From Phycisphaerae bacterium (GTDB lineage Bacteria; Planctomycetota; Phycisphaerae; UBA1845): a stretch of 10,740 bases of DNA. Position numbers and translations under genes: made by a program. This document shows, in pieces, positions 1-6,888 of the stretch. The notes below the pieces were generated by a model that made no database searches, had not been told where the DNA came from, and saw only the letters and a list, made by a program, of their open reading frames with translations. How positions within the stretch are numbered: position 1 is the first letter of the stretch; each line of letters opens with the position of its first letter. Where the stretch lies: assembly GCA_029260155.1 (NCBI GenBank), contig JAJDDU010000276.1, forward strand, positions 1 to 10,740, read 5' to 3'.

Positions 1-233
1 CGGTGCTATACTACCTGCGGACATCGTGCTTCTCCTTCCAGGCCAAACGGAGTTCGTCAAAACACCCGATTAGCCTACGGAGAGCCGATGTCCTTGTCTT
101 TCAAGGGGTTAGGTCAGTAACTTTTTGGGAGGAGAACCAACAATGTTAAGCTCTGTCGTGGCGCGGATCCGTGATTCGCCGCAGGCGTTACCGTGAGGGC
201 GGAGGGTTGATTGGAGGCACAGGCTTTGGCGGT
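1..233. other. Left-edge stretch without a supported gene
   Basis: This lies downstream of the glycosyltransferase stop codon. Several short plus-strand frames are open from the left edge: one from base 2 to a TAG at 71-73 and one from base 3 to a TAA at 147-149. The first could be the tail of a gene entering from outside, but 23 codons are too few to judge. A weak 5-bp hairpin (92-96 with 102-106, loop of 5) is present but has no T-run, so I do not call it a terminator. No convincing terminator for the minus-strand operon is visible here. Confidence 0.4.
143..196 (+). CDS. Doubtful 17-residue small ORF with a strong ribosome binding site
   Basis: An ATG at 143 is preceded by a GGGAGGAG stretch (128-135) that ends 7 bases before it, which is excellent Shine-Dalgarno placement. 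The frame reads MLSSVVARIRDSPQALP and then stops at TGA 194-196. The peptide has no recognisable motif or membrane segment. It lies just beyond the 3' end of the minus-strand operon and is convergent with it. It could be a genuine small peptide, a leader peptide, the broken start of a decayed gene, or chance. Only the ribosome binding site argues for it. Confidence 0.15.
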   Translation: MLSSVVARIRDSPQALP

Positions 234-1406
234 CTATTCCGTCTGGCTTGATCGCCAATTGACGGGGTGCTTGGTGATTTGCCACCAGAAGGCGCGGGCG
301 AGGAATGCGATGACCAGGAAGCAGGAAAGGGGGTAGGCGAGGAGGTAGCGTCTGTTGCAACGACAGAGGCCCCAGAGGCGGAAGCTGACCCAGTAGACTG
401 CGATGAAATGGAGGGTGAGGAGGAGCATCGTTGTGCGGATCTGGGGGTCGGCGGGGAGGCCGTTGCGGAGGGCGTACGTGGCTGCGATGGGCGCGCCGAT
501 ACTTGGGAGAAGCGAGCCGCCGAGGATGGAGATTATGCTGCCGACGAGTTTCCACGGCTTGCGTATGGCGCCCATGAATATTCTGGTCCAGCCGTCGCGC
601 ACTTCCGTGTACGAAGTGTACATTCGCACGGTGGCGACGTCGGGGCCTAGGGCGGTGCGCATGCGCAGTCCGCATCGCTTGGCGTACTCAGCAAGTGGGA
701 CGTCCTCGATCAACGTGTCGCGCGCTGCCGTGTGGCCATTGATGCGGCCGTGGGCTTGTCTGCGAATGAGAATGAACTGGCCATTGCCGTAGGCGAGGGA
801 AGAGGTGCGGGCATTGGCGCGAAATGGAGGGAACCAGTAGAGAATGATCGCGCCGCAGAGGGGGATGGCGAGGTTCTCCGCGATGGAGCGATGGTCGGCG
901 CGCAGCCAGAGCGTAAGCCAATCAACATTGTGCCGTTCGGCGTAGCGCACGGCAGCGTCGATGCCGTTGGGGAAGAAACGGCAGTCGGCGTCGGTGAACA
1001 GGATCCACTCGCCGGTGGCGCGTTTTGCGCCGAAGTGGCAGGCGTTGGCTTTTCCCTGCCAGCCGTCGGGCAGTTCGTCGACGCGCCGGACAATGAGCCG
1101 CGGGTCGTCGGGCGCCAGGGACTGTACGAAGGCACCGGTGTCGTCGTCGGATCGATCGTCGACCACGATGAGTTCGTGTACGGCGGGGTTGTCTTTCAAC
1201 AGCGTTTCGACGCAGGGGCGAATGCGATCGCGTTCGTTCCGTGCGGCGACGACGACACTGACGCGATCGGGCAGTGGTTCATTGCCGTTGTCCACGATCA
1301 AATCGAGGGGACGGGTCAGCGAGATGAGGAGATGTCGCGCCCACCATCCGAAGACGACGACTGCGTAGAAAGCGAGGATGATCCAGATGACAAGCGTCAC
1401 GGGCAT
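234..1406 (-). CDS. Membrane-anchored family 2 glycosyltransferase (HpnB/CrtQ-like)
   Basis: This 390-residue GT-A fold glycosyltransferase transfers a sugar from a nucleotide-sugar donor, probably to a lipid or polyprenoid acceptor at the cytoplasmic membrane face. An N-terminal hydrophobic anchor (about 3-21) precedes the catalytic domain. That domain shows VSVVVAARNE (49-58), VVDDRSDDDT (81-90), the metal-binding TDADC (138-142), the probable catalytic-base region IEDVP (233-237) and a QxxRW-like VRDGWTRI (269-276). Hydrophobic segments at about 286-312, 325-342 and 355-375 make the C-terminus membrane-embedded. Length and layout match hopanoid-associated HpnB and carotenoid glycosyltransferases of the CrtQ type. 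The ATG at 1406 is the only start available, because no in-frame start lies between it and the previous gene's stop 31 bases upstream; its ribosome binding site is weak. It is the last gene of the operon. The fold and family are sure, the acceptor is unknown. Confidence 0.85.
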   Translation of the reverse strand: MPVTLVIWIILAFYAVVVFGWWARHLLISLTRPLDLIVDNGNEPLPDRVSVVVAARNERDRIRPCVETLLKDNPAVHELIVVDDRSDDDTGAFVQSLAPDDPRLIVRRVDELPDGWQGKANACHFGAKRATGEWILFTDADCRFFPNGIDAAVRYAERHNVDWLTLWLRADHRSIAENLAIPLCGAIILYWFPPFRANARTSSLAYGNGQFILIRRQAHGRINGHTAARDTLIEDVPLAEYAKRCGLRMRTALGPDVATVRMYTSYTEVRDGWTRIFMGAIRKPWKLVGSIISILGGSLLPSIGAPIAATYALRNGLPADPQIRTTMLLLTLHFIAVYWVSFRLWGLCRCNRRYLLAYPLSCFLVIAFLARAFWWQITKHPVNWRSSQTE

Positions 1407-1437
1407 CGAGCCTGTTGGGGTTGTGCGAGGGTTGTCA

Positions 1438-2493
1438 TTAGTAGATCAGATTCTGCCCGCTTGTTGTGGAGCGTTTGATTGGTTCTGGGGTCTCTGCGCC
1501 GGTTGTTGTGAATCCTTCCGGTGCGTTCGCAGGGGGGGTGACGAGGGTGACTTCGTCGCGTTCGAGGACGTTGATGAGCATGCACGCGTGGTCCAATCGT
1601 GAGAAGACCAGCGGTCCTCGTTGGCCTATCGCATCGTAGCTGGTTTCGCTGTCGCGCGTGATTCCGAGGAGCAGCCGGTGTCCGTGCGGAAAATAGCGGA
1701 TGGAGCGGCCGGTGGTTGCGTCGAGTTCGAGGGCGCATCCGAAGAGTGTATTGCCATAGCCGGACAGGTGCACGGCGTTTGGGAACAGTTCTTGGTGGAA
1801 GCGTTCGAGGTCTTTCGCCGCGAGTGCGAGGCCTCCGTAGTGGACGCCGTGAATGCGACCTCGCTGATCGTCGGACATTTCTCTTGCGAGGCGATTGAGA
1901 ACGGGCGGCGTGCTGAAGAGCACGCCGATGTCTTGCGTGTTGACGATGTCCATAGCCTGTTCGACGACGTGGTCGAGGTAGCGACCGGCCGCAAAGCTCT
2001 GGGGGGGGAGTTTCTTGGCCCATCGCGAGTCGAAATCGACGGCGAACGGTGGAAACGAACCCATGGCACGCGCGATGTGCTGGGCGGCTTGGCCTATGAC
2101 GTGGGGGCCTGACGGCCCGACGTAGAGCCAGTTTTCGCCCTCGGGAAATCCGACGTGACGGGCTGCTGCCACAAAGGGCGTTACGAATGCGGCTTCAAAT
2201 TCGTGCTGGAGGTATGCAGTCCACTCTCCTCGACCGAGCGTGCCGCCGGTTTGGGCGATGACCATCTCGTTGCGTTCTTCAATGAGCGAGCGGGGGATGA
2301 AGTCCTCCACCGGACGGTCGGCGAGGTCGGACGGTGACATCGTTCCCATTCGCGGCAAGTCCTCGATGGAGGCGATTTCTCGGCGGGGGTCGAGCCCCAT
2401 TTTGGCTGTCCGCTCGATCCAAAAGGGTGAACCATCTTTCGGATCACAATGAACGGCCAGCATTTGGGCGAGGCGACTCTCGTAACCCGTCAC
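1438..2493 (-). CDS. Short adenylate-forming enzyme, PaaK/LuxE-like
   Basis: This 351-residue protein resembles phenylacetate-CoA ligase, coenzyme F390 synthetase and LuxE acyl-protein synthetase, which activate a carboxylic acid as an acyl-AMP. Visible signatures are a phosphate-loop-like AQTGGTLGRG (80-89), the VHYGGLAL region (217-224), an A5-like GYGNTLFG (245-252) and a late strand GQRGPLVFSRL (290-300). PaaK proteins are usually well over 400 residues. This one stops soon after the A7/A8 region, so the C-terminal lid with its catalytic lysine appears short or missing, closer to LuxE in length. The GTG start at 2493 overlaps the hydrolase stop as GTGA and has GGAG 8 bases upstream (2502-2505). 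The open frame continues to 2904, but that extension is antisense-like arginine-rich shadow of the hydrolase. The substrate is unknown. An acyl group passed to the neighbouring reductase is a reasonable inference. Confidence 0.72.
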   Translation of the reverse strand: MTGYESRLAQMLAVHCDPKDGSPFWIERTAKMGLDPRREIASIEDLPRMGTMSPSDLADRPVEDFIPRSLIEERNEMVIAQTGGTLGRGEWTAYLQHEFEAAFVTPFVAAARHVGFPEGENWLYVGPSGPHVIGQAAQHIARAMGSFPPFAVDFDSRWAKKLPPQSFAAGRYLDHVVEQAMDIVNTQDIGVLFSTPPVLNRLAREMSDDQRGRIHGVHYGGLALAAKDLERFHQELFPNAVHLSGYGNTLFGCALELDATTGRSIRYFPHGHRLLLGITRDSETSYDAIGQRGPLVFSRLDHACMLINVLERDEVTLVTPPANAPEGFTTTGAETPEPIKRSTTSGQNLIY

Positions 2494-3200
2494 GGTGTCT
2501 GCTCCGATTCGAGGAACTGCACAACGGTGTCGAGCAAGGCTTGCTCTCGTCCTCGAAAGAAGTGCTCGGCGGAATCGAGCATGTTGAGCGACTTTGGGTT
2601 GCGGAGGCAGTCGAACCACGCGCGGGTCTGTTCGGTTGTGCTGGCGAAATCGTTGTCGCTGTGTACGACGAGCAGTGGGATGGAGCACTTGGACAAGCCG
2701 TCGAAGCGATGGCGATTGGGATTGGGCGAAACGAGCACCCAGCGTGTGGTGTCTGGGTCGGCGGGTAATTCCGCGGTCACCCAGCAGCCGAAGCTGTAGC
2801 CGACGACGATCATGGGGGCGATGTTCAGTTTGGCAAGCGCTTTGCGGGCTGCGTTGGCGTCGTCGATCCAGGCGCGTTCCTGATCGACCTTTCCCGTCGC
2901 CCAAAACTGCGAAGCGGCCGCCTGCCAGTCGTCTGGGCCGCCCTCGCTTTGGCCGACGCCGGAGTAGTTGAAGGCTAAGGTCACGGCGCCGTTTGCCGCG
3001 AGTCCGCCGGCCAGTGCGCGCACCACGTTGTTGTCCAGATTGCCGCCCATCAGCGGATGAGGGCCGACGACGAGGACGGAATACTTTGGCTCGGAATCGA
3101 CGGGGTAGGACAAGACGCCCTCGATGGCGCGCCCCGGCGCTGCGATGGCCTGTCGCTCCTCGATGATGTTCGGGCAGGATTCGAGCGTGGAGGTGTTCAT
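2490..3200 (-). CDS. Alpha/beta hydrolase
   Basis: This 236-residue serine hydrolase resembles the COG2945-type family. It has an oxyanion-loop motif GPHPLMGG (46-53), FNYSGVGQSEG (77-87), a nucleophile elbow GYSFG with Ser136, a likely acid in the segment HSDNDF (Asp182 or Asp184) and a catalytic histidine in DSAEHFF (His213). No signal peptide is seen, so it should be cytoplasmic. The ATG at 3200 overlaps the upstream stop as ATGA and has GGAGG 7 bases upstream (3208-3212). The open frame runs to 3332, but that part is shadow of the upstream gene's end. The 3' end overlaps the next gene as GTGA. Families of this type cleave esters or thioesters. In this operon it might release or proofread an acyl intermediate, which is inference. 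Confidence 0.85.
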   Translation of the reverse strand: MNTSTLESCPNIIEERQAIAAPGRAIEGVLSYPVDSEPKYSVLVVGPHPLMGGNLDNNVVRALAGGLAANGAVTLAFNYSGVGQSEGGPDDWQAAASQFWATGKVDQERAWIDDANAARKALAKLNIAPMIVVGYSFGCWVTAELPADPDTTRWVLVSPNPNRHRFDGLSKCSIPLLVVHSDNDFASTTEQTRAWFDCLRNPKSLNMLDSAEHFFRGREQALLDTVVQFLESEQTP

Positions 3201-4678
3201 TGCGGGGCCTCCACGAGCGGGACGGGGTATTCGTCGATGTACTCCGCGATGATCGGCACCATGCGGAGTGCGCGTTCGACGTCGCCGCTGATGTCGGCGT
3301 GTCCGTCGAGAAAAACCTGTTGGGGTGACCACTCTCCGGTGACGAGTCGATTGAATGCGTTGCGTGTGATGGTGAATCCGAACTCGACGCTCTCGGGGCG
3401 TTGGCCTCGGACCACTTGCGTTAGGCGGCCTTTGTCAAACGTGCAGGTCCATTCGTCCGGCGCTGCGTCGATCGTGTAGGTGACGACGGTGGTGAGGTTG
3501 TGAACGCGGGCGACGCGGGATTGGGCGATGGTGTCGGCGAGGTGATGCTCAAAGTACCACTCGGGATCGACGCCGTCGCAGGAAGCGGCGGGGCGTTTCC
3601 GTCCCCATTTTCGGCTGTGTGCGTAACGCAGGGATCGCAGGAAGTCGTCGCGATCGATCAATCGACGCTTCGGTTGGCCGTTTCCATCGGCACGTGATGC
3701 AAAGACCAGACCATCGCGAAAGTAGTCTTGGACGACGTTGCCAAGGGCGTAGAAGAGTTCTTCGTAGTGATTCGGATTGCTCAGTGGCCAGTGCTCGTTG
3801 CTGAAGGTGCCGCCGCCGATGTCGAAGTACTCTTCCAGCCAGCGTTTGATGTCGGCGTGCGTCGGCGGATCGGAATTCGTAATGTGGTGGACGCAGCCAT
3901 GCATCGCGGGATCGGTGATGATGGAAACGATGCGACGGGCGGTGAAATCCACGGGAACGAGGTTGCAGGTTGCGCTGGGGCTACCGAGGATTCGCAAGGG
4001 GACGGTGTGCTGATCGGCGGCGGAACTCGTGCGTACCGCGCGGGCCAGCGCGTCGGTCGCTCTGGCGATTAGATATACGCCATCGGCCGATGTGGTTCTG
4101 CCCGTCGCGGCATCTCCGAAGAGAATCGAGGGCCTGCAAATGGTGGCCTGTCGTTGGTCATTCGCCCAGCCGCGAACGAGCTGTTCGGCCTGCCATTTCG
4201 ATCGTTCGTAGTCGTTGCAGAAGGGTGGCGACGACTCGGAGAACTCTTCTGCGATCAGGCCTGTTTCGTCGCCGCATACGAATGCGGTGCTGATCTGCAC
4301 GAAGTGACGAACGCCGTGATGCGCTGCCGCTGCCAGAAGGGCGGCTGTTCCTCTTACGTTGGTATGCTCCGGCTCGCCCTCGCCGGTTGCGACGAACGCG
4401 GTATTGGCGGCTGCGTGAAGCACGGTGTCGATACCGGCGAGCCCCGATGGATCGAGCGCGTCGGGCAGCCGGCCTCGGACGAATCGCACGCGCCCGCTGT
4501 CGATGAAGGAGCGGAGGTTGATGCCCAGTTCGTCGAGCAGATCGCCAAGACGGATTGCGGCGGAGGCTTCGCTTTCGCTCGCCAGGACGCGAACCCGGGC
4601 TTGCGTGCGAGACAAGAGTTCAGCGAGCAAGTAGTGGCCTAGGGAGCCCGTTGCGCCGGTCAGGAGTATGTCCGTCAC
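3197..4678 (-). CDS. Extended SDR / thioester-reductase-like protein fused to an SCP2-like domain
   Basis: This 493-residue protein has an N-terminal NAD(P)-binding Rossmann domain (about 1-300): TGATGSLG (7-14), the HAAANTAF strand (88-95), NVRGT (107-111), catalytic STAFVCG (130-136), the YERSK active-site pair Tyr157/Lys161, and CRPSILFGD (181-189). This pattern is typical of extended SDRs of the NAD_binding_4/thioester reductase type, which reduce acyl thioesters or act on lipid-linked substrates. The last 100 or so residues (about 385-488) look like a sterol carrier protein 2 domain: a strand bearing TCTFDKG, then FTITRNAFNRLVTGEWSPQQ and the ADISGD turn. The GTG at 4678 gives a 4-base GTGA overlap with the radical SAM gene and GGAG (4687-4690) 8 bases upstream. 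An in-frame TTG at 4696 has no better support. The protein is probably cytoplasmic. The SDR call is sure, the SCP2 call moderately so. Confidence 0.8.
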   Translation of the reverse strand: MTDILLTGATGSLGHYLLAELLSRTQARVRVLASESEASAAIRLGDLLDELGINLRSFIDSGRVRFVRGRLPDALDPSGLAGIDTVLHAAANTAFVATGEGEPEHTNVRGTAALLAAAAHHGVRHFVQISTAFVCGDETGLIAEEFSESSPPFCNDYERSKWQAEQLVRGWANDQRQATICRPSILFGDAATGRTTSADGVYLIARATDALARAVRTSSAADQHTVPLRILGSPSATCNLVPVDFTARRIVSIITDPAMHGCVHHITNSDPPTHADIKRWLEEYFDIGGGTFSNEHWPLSNPNHYEELFYALGNVVQDYFRDGLVFASRADGNGQPKRRLIDRDDFLRSLRYAHSRKWGRKRPAASCDGVDPEWYFEHHLADTIAQSRVARVHNLTTVVTYTIDAAPDEWTCTFDKGRLTQVVRGQRPESVEFGFTITRNAFNRLVTGEWSPQQVFLDGHADISGDVERALRMVPIIAEYIDEYPVPLVEAPQ

Positions 4679-6888
4679 AGTCCTTGCTCCGTGCAAACGT
4701 CGATCTGTTCGGGTGTCGAGATTGACTTATCTGATAGAGCGCCGCTACAAGACGAGCCGGCGGCGGCGGCGCATGAGAAGCAGTGTGAACCAGCGCGGAT
4801 GGCACGCTCTTGCGTGACAGCGAGACCGAAGTCTCTGATGTGACGGGGCAAACCGTCGGCGAGTGGCATGTCCAGGGCTTGGTTGAAGTCGCAGTCGTGC
4901 AATCGTCCTTCCCAGCTGATCGAGACCATGTGACGACACATCAACCCGTCGAGCGTTTGCGGATTGAACGCATCCACCACGCGCCCGACGTAGTCCTTCA
5001 GCTTCCCGTTGCGGGCGAGATCACTGCGAAATCGGTTGATGGGCATGTTGTTCATCGCGAAAAGGCGGTCGAAAGTAATGCCGAAGCGGTCGTGTAGTTC
5101 ACGTTTGTAACTTTGCTCCAGCGGTGCTTCGGGCGGCGCGAGATCGGTCCCCACGGGATTGTACACCAGGTTCAGGATGAGGCCTGTATCCGGTTGTGCG
5201 TAGCCGAGCTTGTTGAGTTTTTGCAGCGCGGCGATGCTCTTTTGAAACGTGCCGCTACCGCGCTGATGGTCGACATTCTCTTGTTCGTAGCACGGCAGCG
5301 ACGCGGTGATCTCGACGGCGTTTTGCGCTAGGAATTCCGCTAGATGTTCGTATCCGGTCTCGAACAGGATGGTGAGATTGCAACGGTCTACGATGCGTGA
5401 GACCAGCCCGTGAGCTTCGCTGACGAGGTGGCGAAAATGAGGATTCATTTCCGGTGCGCCGCCGGTGATGTCGAGCGTTTCGATGGGGTGACGACGCAGC
5501 ACGTCGAGCACCATGTCTACGGTTTCGAGGCTCATTTCCTCGGTGCGATGCGGGCCTGCGTCGATGTGGCAGTGCTTGCATGCTTGATTGCAGCGACGAC
5601 CGAGATTGACCATGAGGGTAGAAACCTCGGAAGCGCGCAGCACGCCTGCGCCTTTGGCGGTCGCGCGGCCTGCGAAGCACTTATCGCCAATGGCCAGGAT
5701 CGACTCGCTCGGAATCGATGAACTACCGCAATCGTTCGACAGCATGGGCTCAGGGTTGCGGGTCGTTGCATGCGACCGCGAGACGTTGTTGCCGCCGAAC
5801 AAATGCTCAAGCGCGATCCAGAGGCCGTCGATCCAGTTGGCGCTTGCGACCGCGATTCCCACGTCGAGATCGTCCAACCAAAACCGTGACCACGCATCCC
5901 GCCGCCACTTTGAATAGGTAGCTCTTGCAGGTTCAGCGGCTGGACCGGGCTGGGGGGGCGGCATTCCCAGCGAGACATCGCCTCGGAGGTACTGAATTTC
6001 CGGATCCGCGCCCGCGGACAGGCAGTGCGCAGCGACCACGCGGCCTCCCCGCACATCGTACGTTGCGGACATCGCCACGAGGGTTCCAGCCTGGAGAAGT
6101 CGCGCGTCCGTTTCAAACACGAGTTGGACGCACCCGTTTCCCAGGTCCGTGACCAACCGGGGATGATCTGATACGCGAAACCCGCCGCGCTTGGCGTACG
6201 CGACTTCGACCGTCCATGCTTCGCTGGCGAGAACGGCGCTGACGACCTCTGTGTGGCCATTCAACAGTTGCGACGGTGTGGTTAGGTCGGTGAACATCGT
6301 GGGCATGGCGGATGCACTGGGGTCAGGGCCGTCGAAAAACGCACTTCCCCAGCGGCACGGCGTGCAGCGCGTGCAATAGTAGAGGCGCTTGAGTGCCCAG
6401 TAATAGCTCGCCCGCCATCTGCGCGAAGCGTCTGCATTGCCGAGAGTGTCGCGCTCGCGGAGATAGCGGTCCCAGAGGGCGATCTTGTGCTGTATGATCC
6501 GGTGCGTCGCGCGATCGCCGTCTGCTCCCGATTGGGCCTTGGGATTCGCCATCGGCCCGTCCATATGTTTTAGCAACGGGTTAACGTCGGGGCCTGCGTG
6601 CATCGCGTGGGCATAAAGCGTTCGGCTGCGATTGTAGTCGTAAAGGCTGACGATGGAGACGACGCAGCCCGGTTCGATTTCTCGCCCGGTGACCGGAAAC
6701 ATGAGCCGCAGGTGCGTGTCGTCAAGGTATTTGCACACGATGGGCTGTGGCTCCACGGCGAGCCCGTAGGGCGCGAGGGTGTGGATCAAAGTCGCCATCG
6801 GCGCACTTTGGAGGACGTGCTCGATACGGTTCTGTGTTTCCGCGTCGGAATCGAGGGACGCCGGCCGCACGTGGAGTGACTGTATCAA
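4675..6888 (-). CDS. ArsS-family radical SAM enzyme with duplicated N-terminal extension
   Basis: In this 737-residue protein the last 315 or so residues match the arsenosugar-type radical SAM family ArsS. A cluster-binding CNQACKHC (Cys433, Cys437, Cys440) is followed by HIDAGPHRTEEM, a SAM-binding GGAPE (476-480), LPCYEQENVDHQRG (531-544), and a C-terminal part with MCRHMVS (650-656), HDCDFNQAL (664-672) and CFSCAAAAGSSC (703-714), whose cysteines probably bind an auxiliary Fe-S cluster. Free-standing ArsS is roughly 310-350 residues. Here about 420 extra residues precede it, including two copies of one domain (about 35-171 and 229-365) and a CTRCTPC motif (172-178). ArsS enzymes join a deoxyadenosyl group to methylated arsenic, but no ArsM is nearby, so the substrate is open. 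The TTG at 6888 is chosen for the TTGA overlap with the cytochrome stop and AGGGG 8 bases upstream; earlier in-frame sequence is shadow. Confidence 0.85.
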   Translation of the reverse strand: MIQSLHVRPASLDSDAETQNRIEHVLQSAPMATLIHTLAPYGLAVEPQPIVCKYLDDTHLRLMFPVTGREIEPGCVVSIVSLYDYNRSRTLYAHAMHAGPDVNPLLKHMDGPMANPKAQSGADGDRATHRIIQHKIALWDRYLRERDTLGNADASRRWRASYYWALKRLYYCTRCTPCRWGSAFFDGPDPSASAMPTMFTDLTTPSQLLNGHTEVVSAVLASEAWTVEVAYAKRGGFRVSDHPRLVTDLGNGCVQLVFETDARLLQAGTLVAMSATYDVRGGRVVAAHCLSAGADPEIQYLRGDVSLGMPPPQPGPAAEPARATYSKWRRDAWSRFWLDDLDVGIAVASANWIDGLWIALEHLFGGNNVSRSHATTRNPEPMLSNDCGSSSIPSESILAIGDKCFAGRATAKGAGVLRASEVSTLMVNLGRRCNQACKHCHIDAGPHRTEEMSLETVDMVLDVLRRHPIETLDITGGAPEMNPHFRHLVSEAHGLVSRIVDRCNLTILFETGYEHLAEFLAQNAVEITASLPCYEQENVDHQRGSGTFQKSIAALQKLNKLGYAQPDTGLILNLVYNPVGTDLAPPEAPLEQSYKRELHDRFGITFDRLFAMNNMPINRFRSDLARNGKLKDYVGRVVDAFNPQTLDGLMCRHMVSISWEGRLHDCDFNQALDMPLADGLPRHIRDFGLAVTQERAIRAGSHCFSCAAAAGSSCSGALSDKSISTPEQIDVCTEQGL

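Noticed and set aside
109..675. 188-residue minus-strand reading frame rich in Arg, Pro and His
   Set aside because: It overlaps the glycosyltransferase in another frame on the same strand. Its composition is typical of an out-of-frame read of GC-rich coding DNA.
732..1478. 248-residue plus-strand reading frame
   Set aside because: It is antisense to the well-supported glycosyltransferase; the valine/aspartate/glycine-rich product has no domain signature.
2494..2904. N-terminal extension of the adenylating enzyme (137 extra codons)
   Set aside because: The Arg/Gln/His-rich sequence overlaps the alpha/beta hydrolase in another frame. The GTG at 2493 has the overlap and ribosome binding site.
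3201..3332. 44-residue N-terminal extension of the hydrolase
   Set aside because: It is arginine-rich shadow of the SDR-SCP2 gene end. The ATG at 3200 has GGAGG and an ATGA overlap.
4675..6888. Calling the radical SAM gene arsS outright
   Set aside because: The catalytic part matches the family, but without ArsM nearby and with a large fused extension the arsenosugar function is not established, so no symbol is given.
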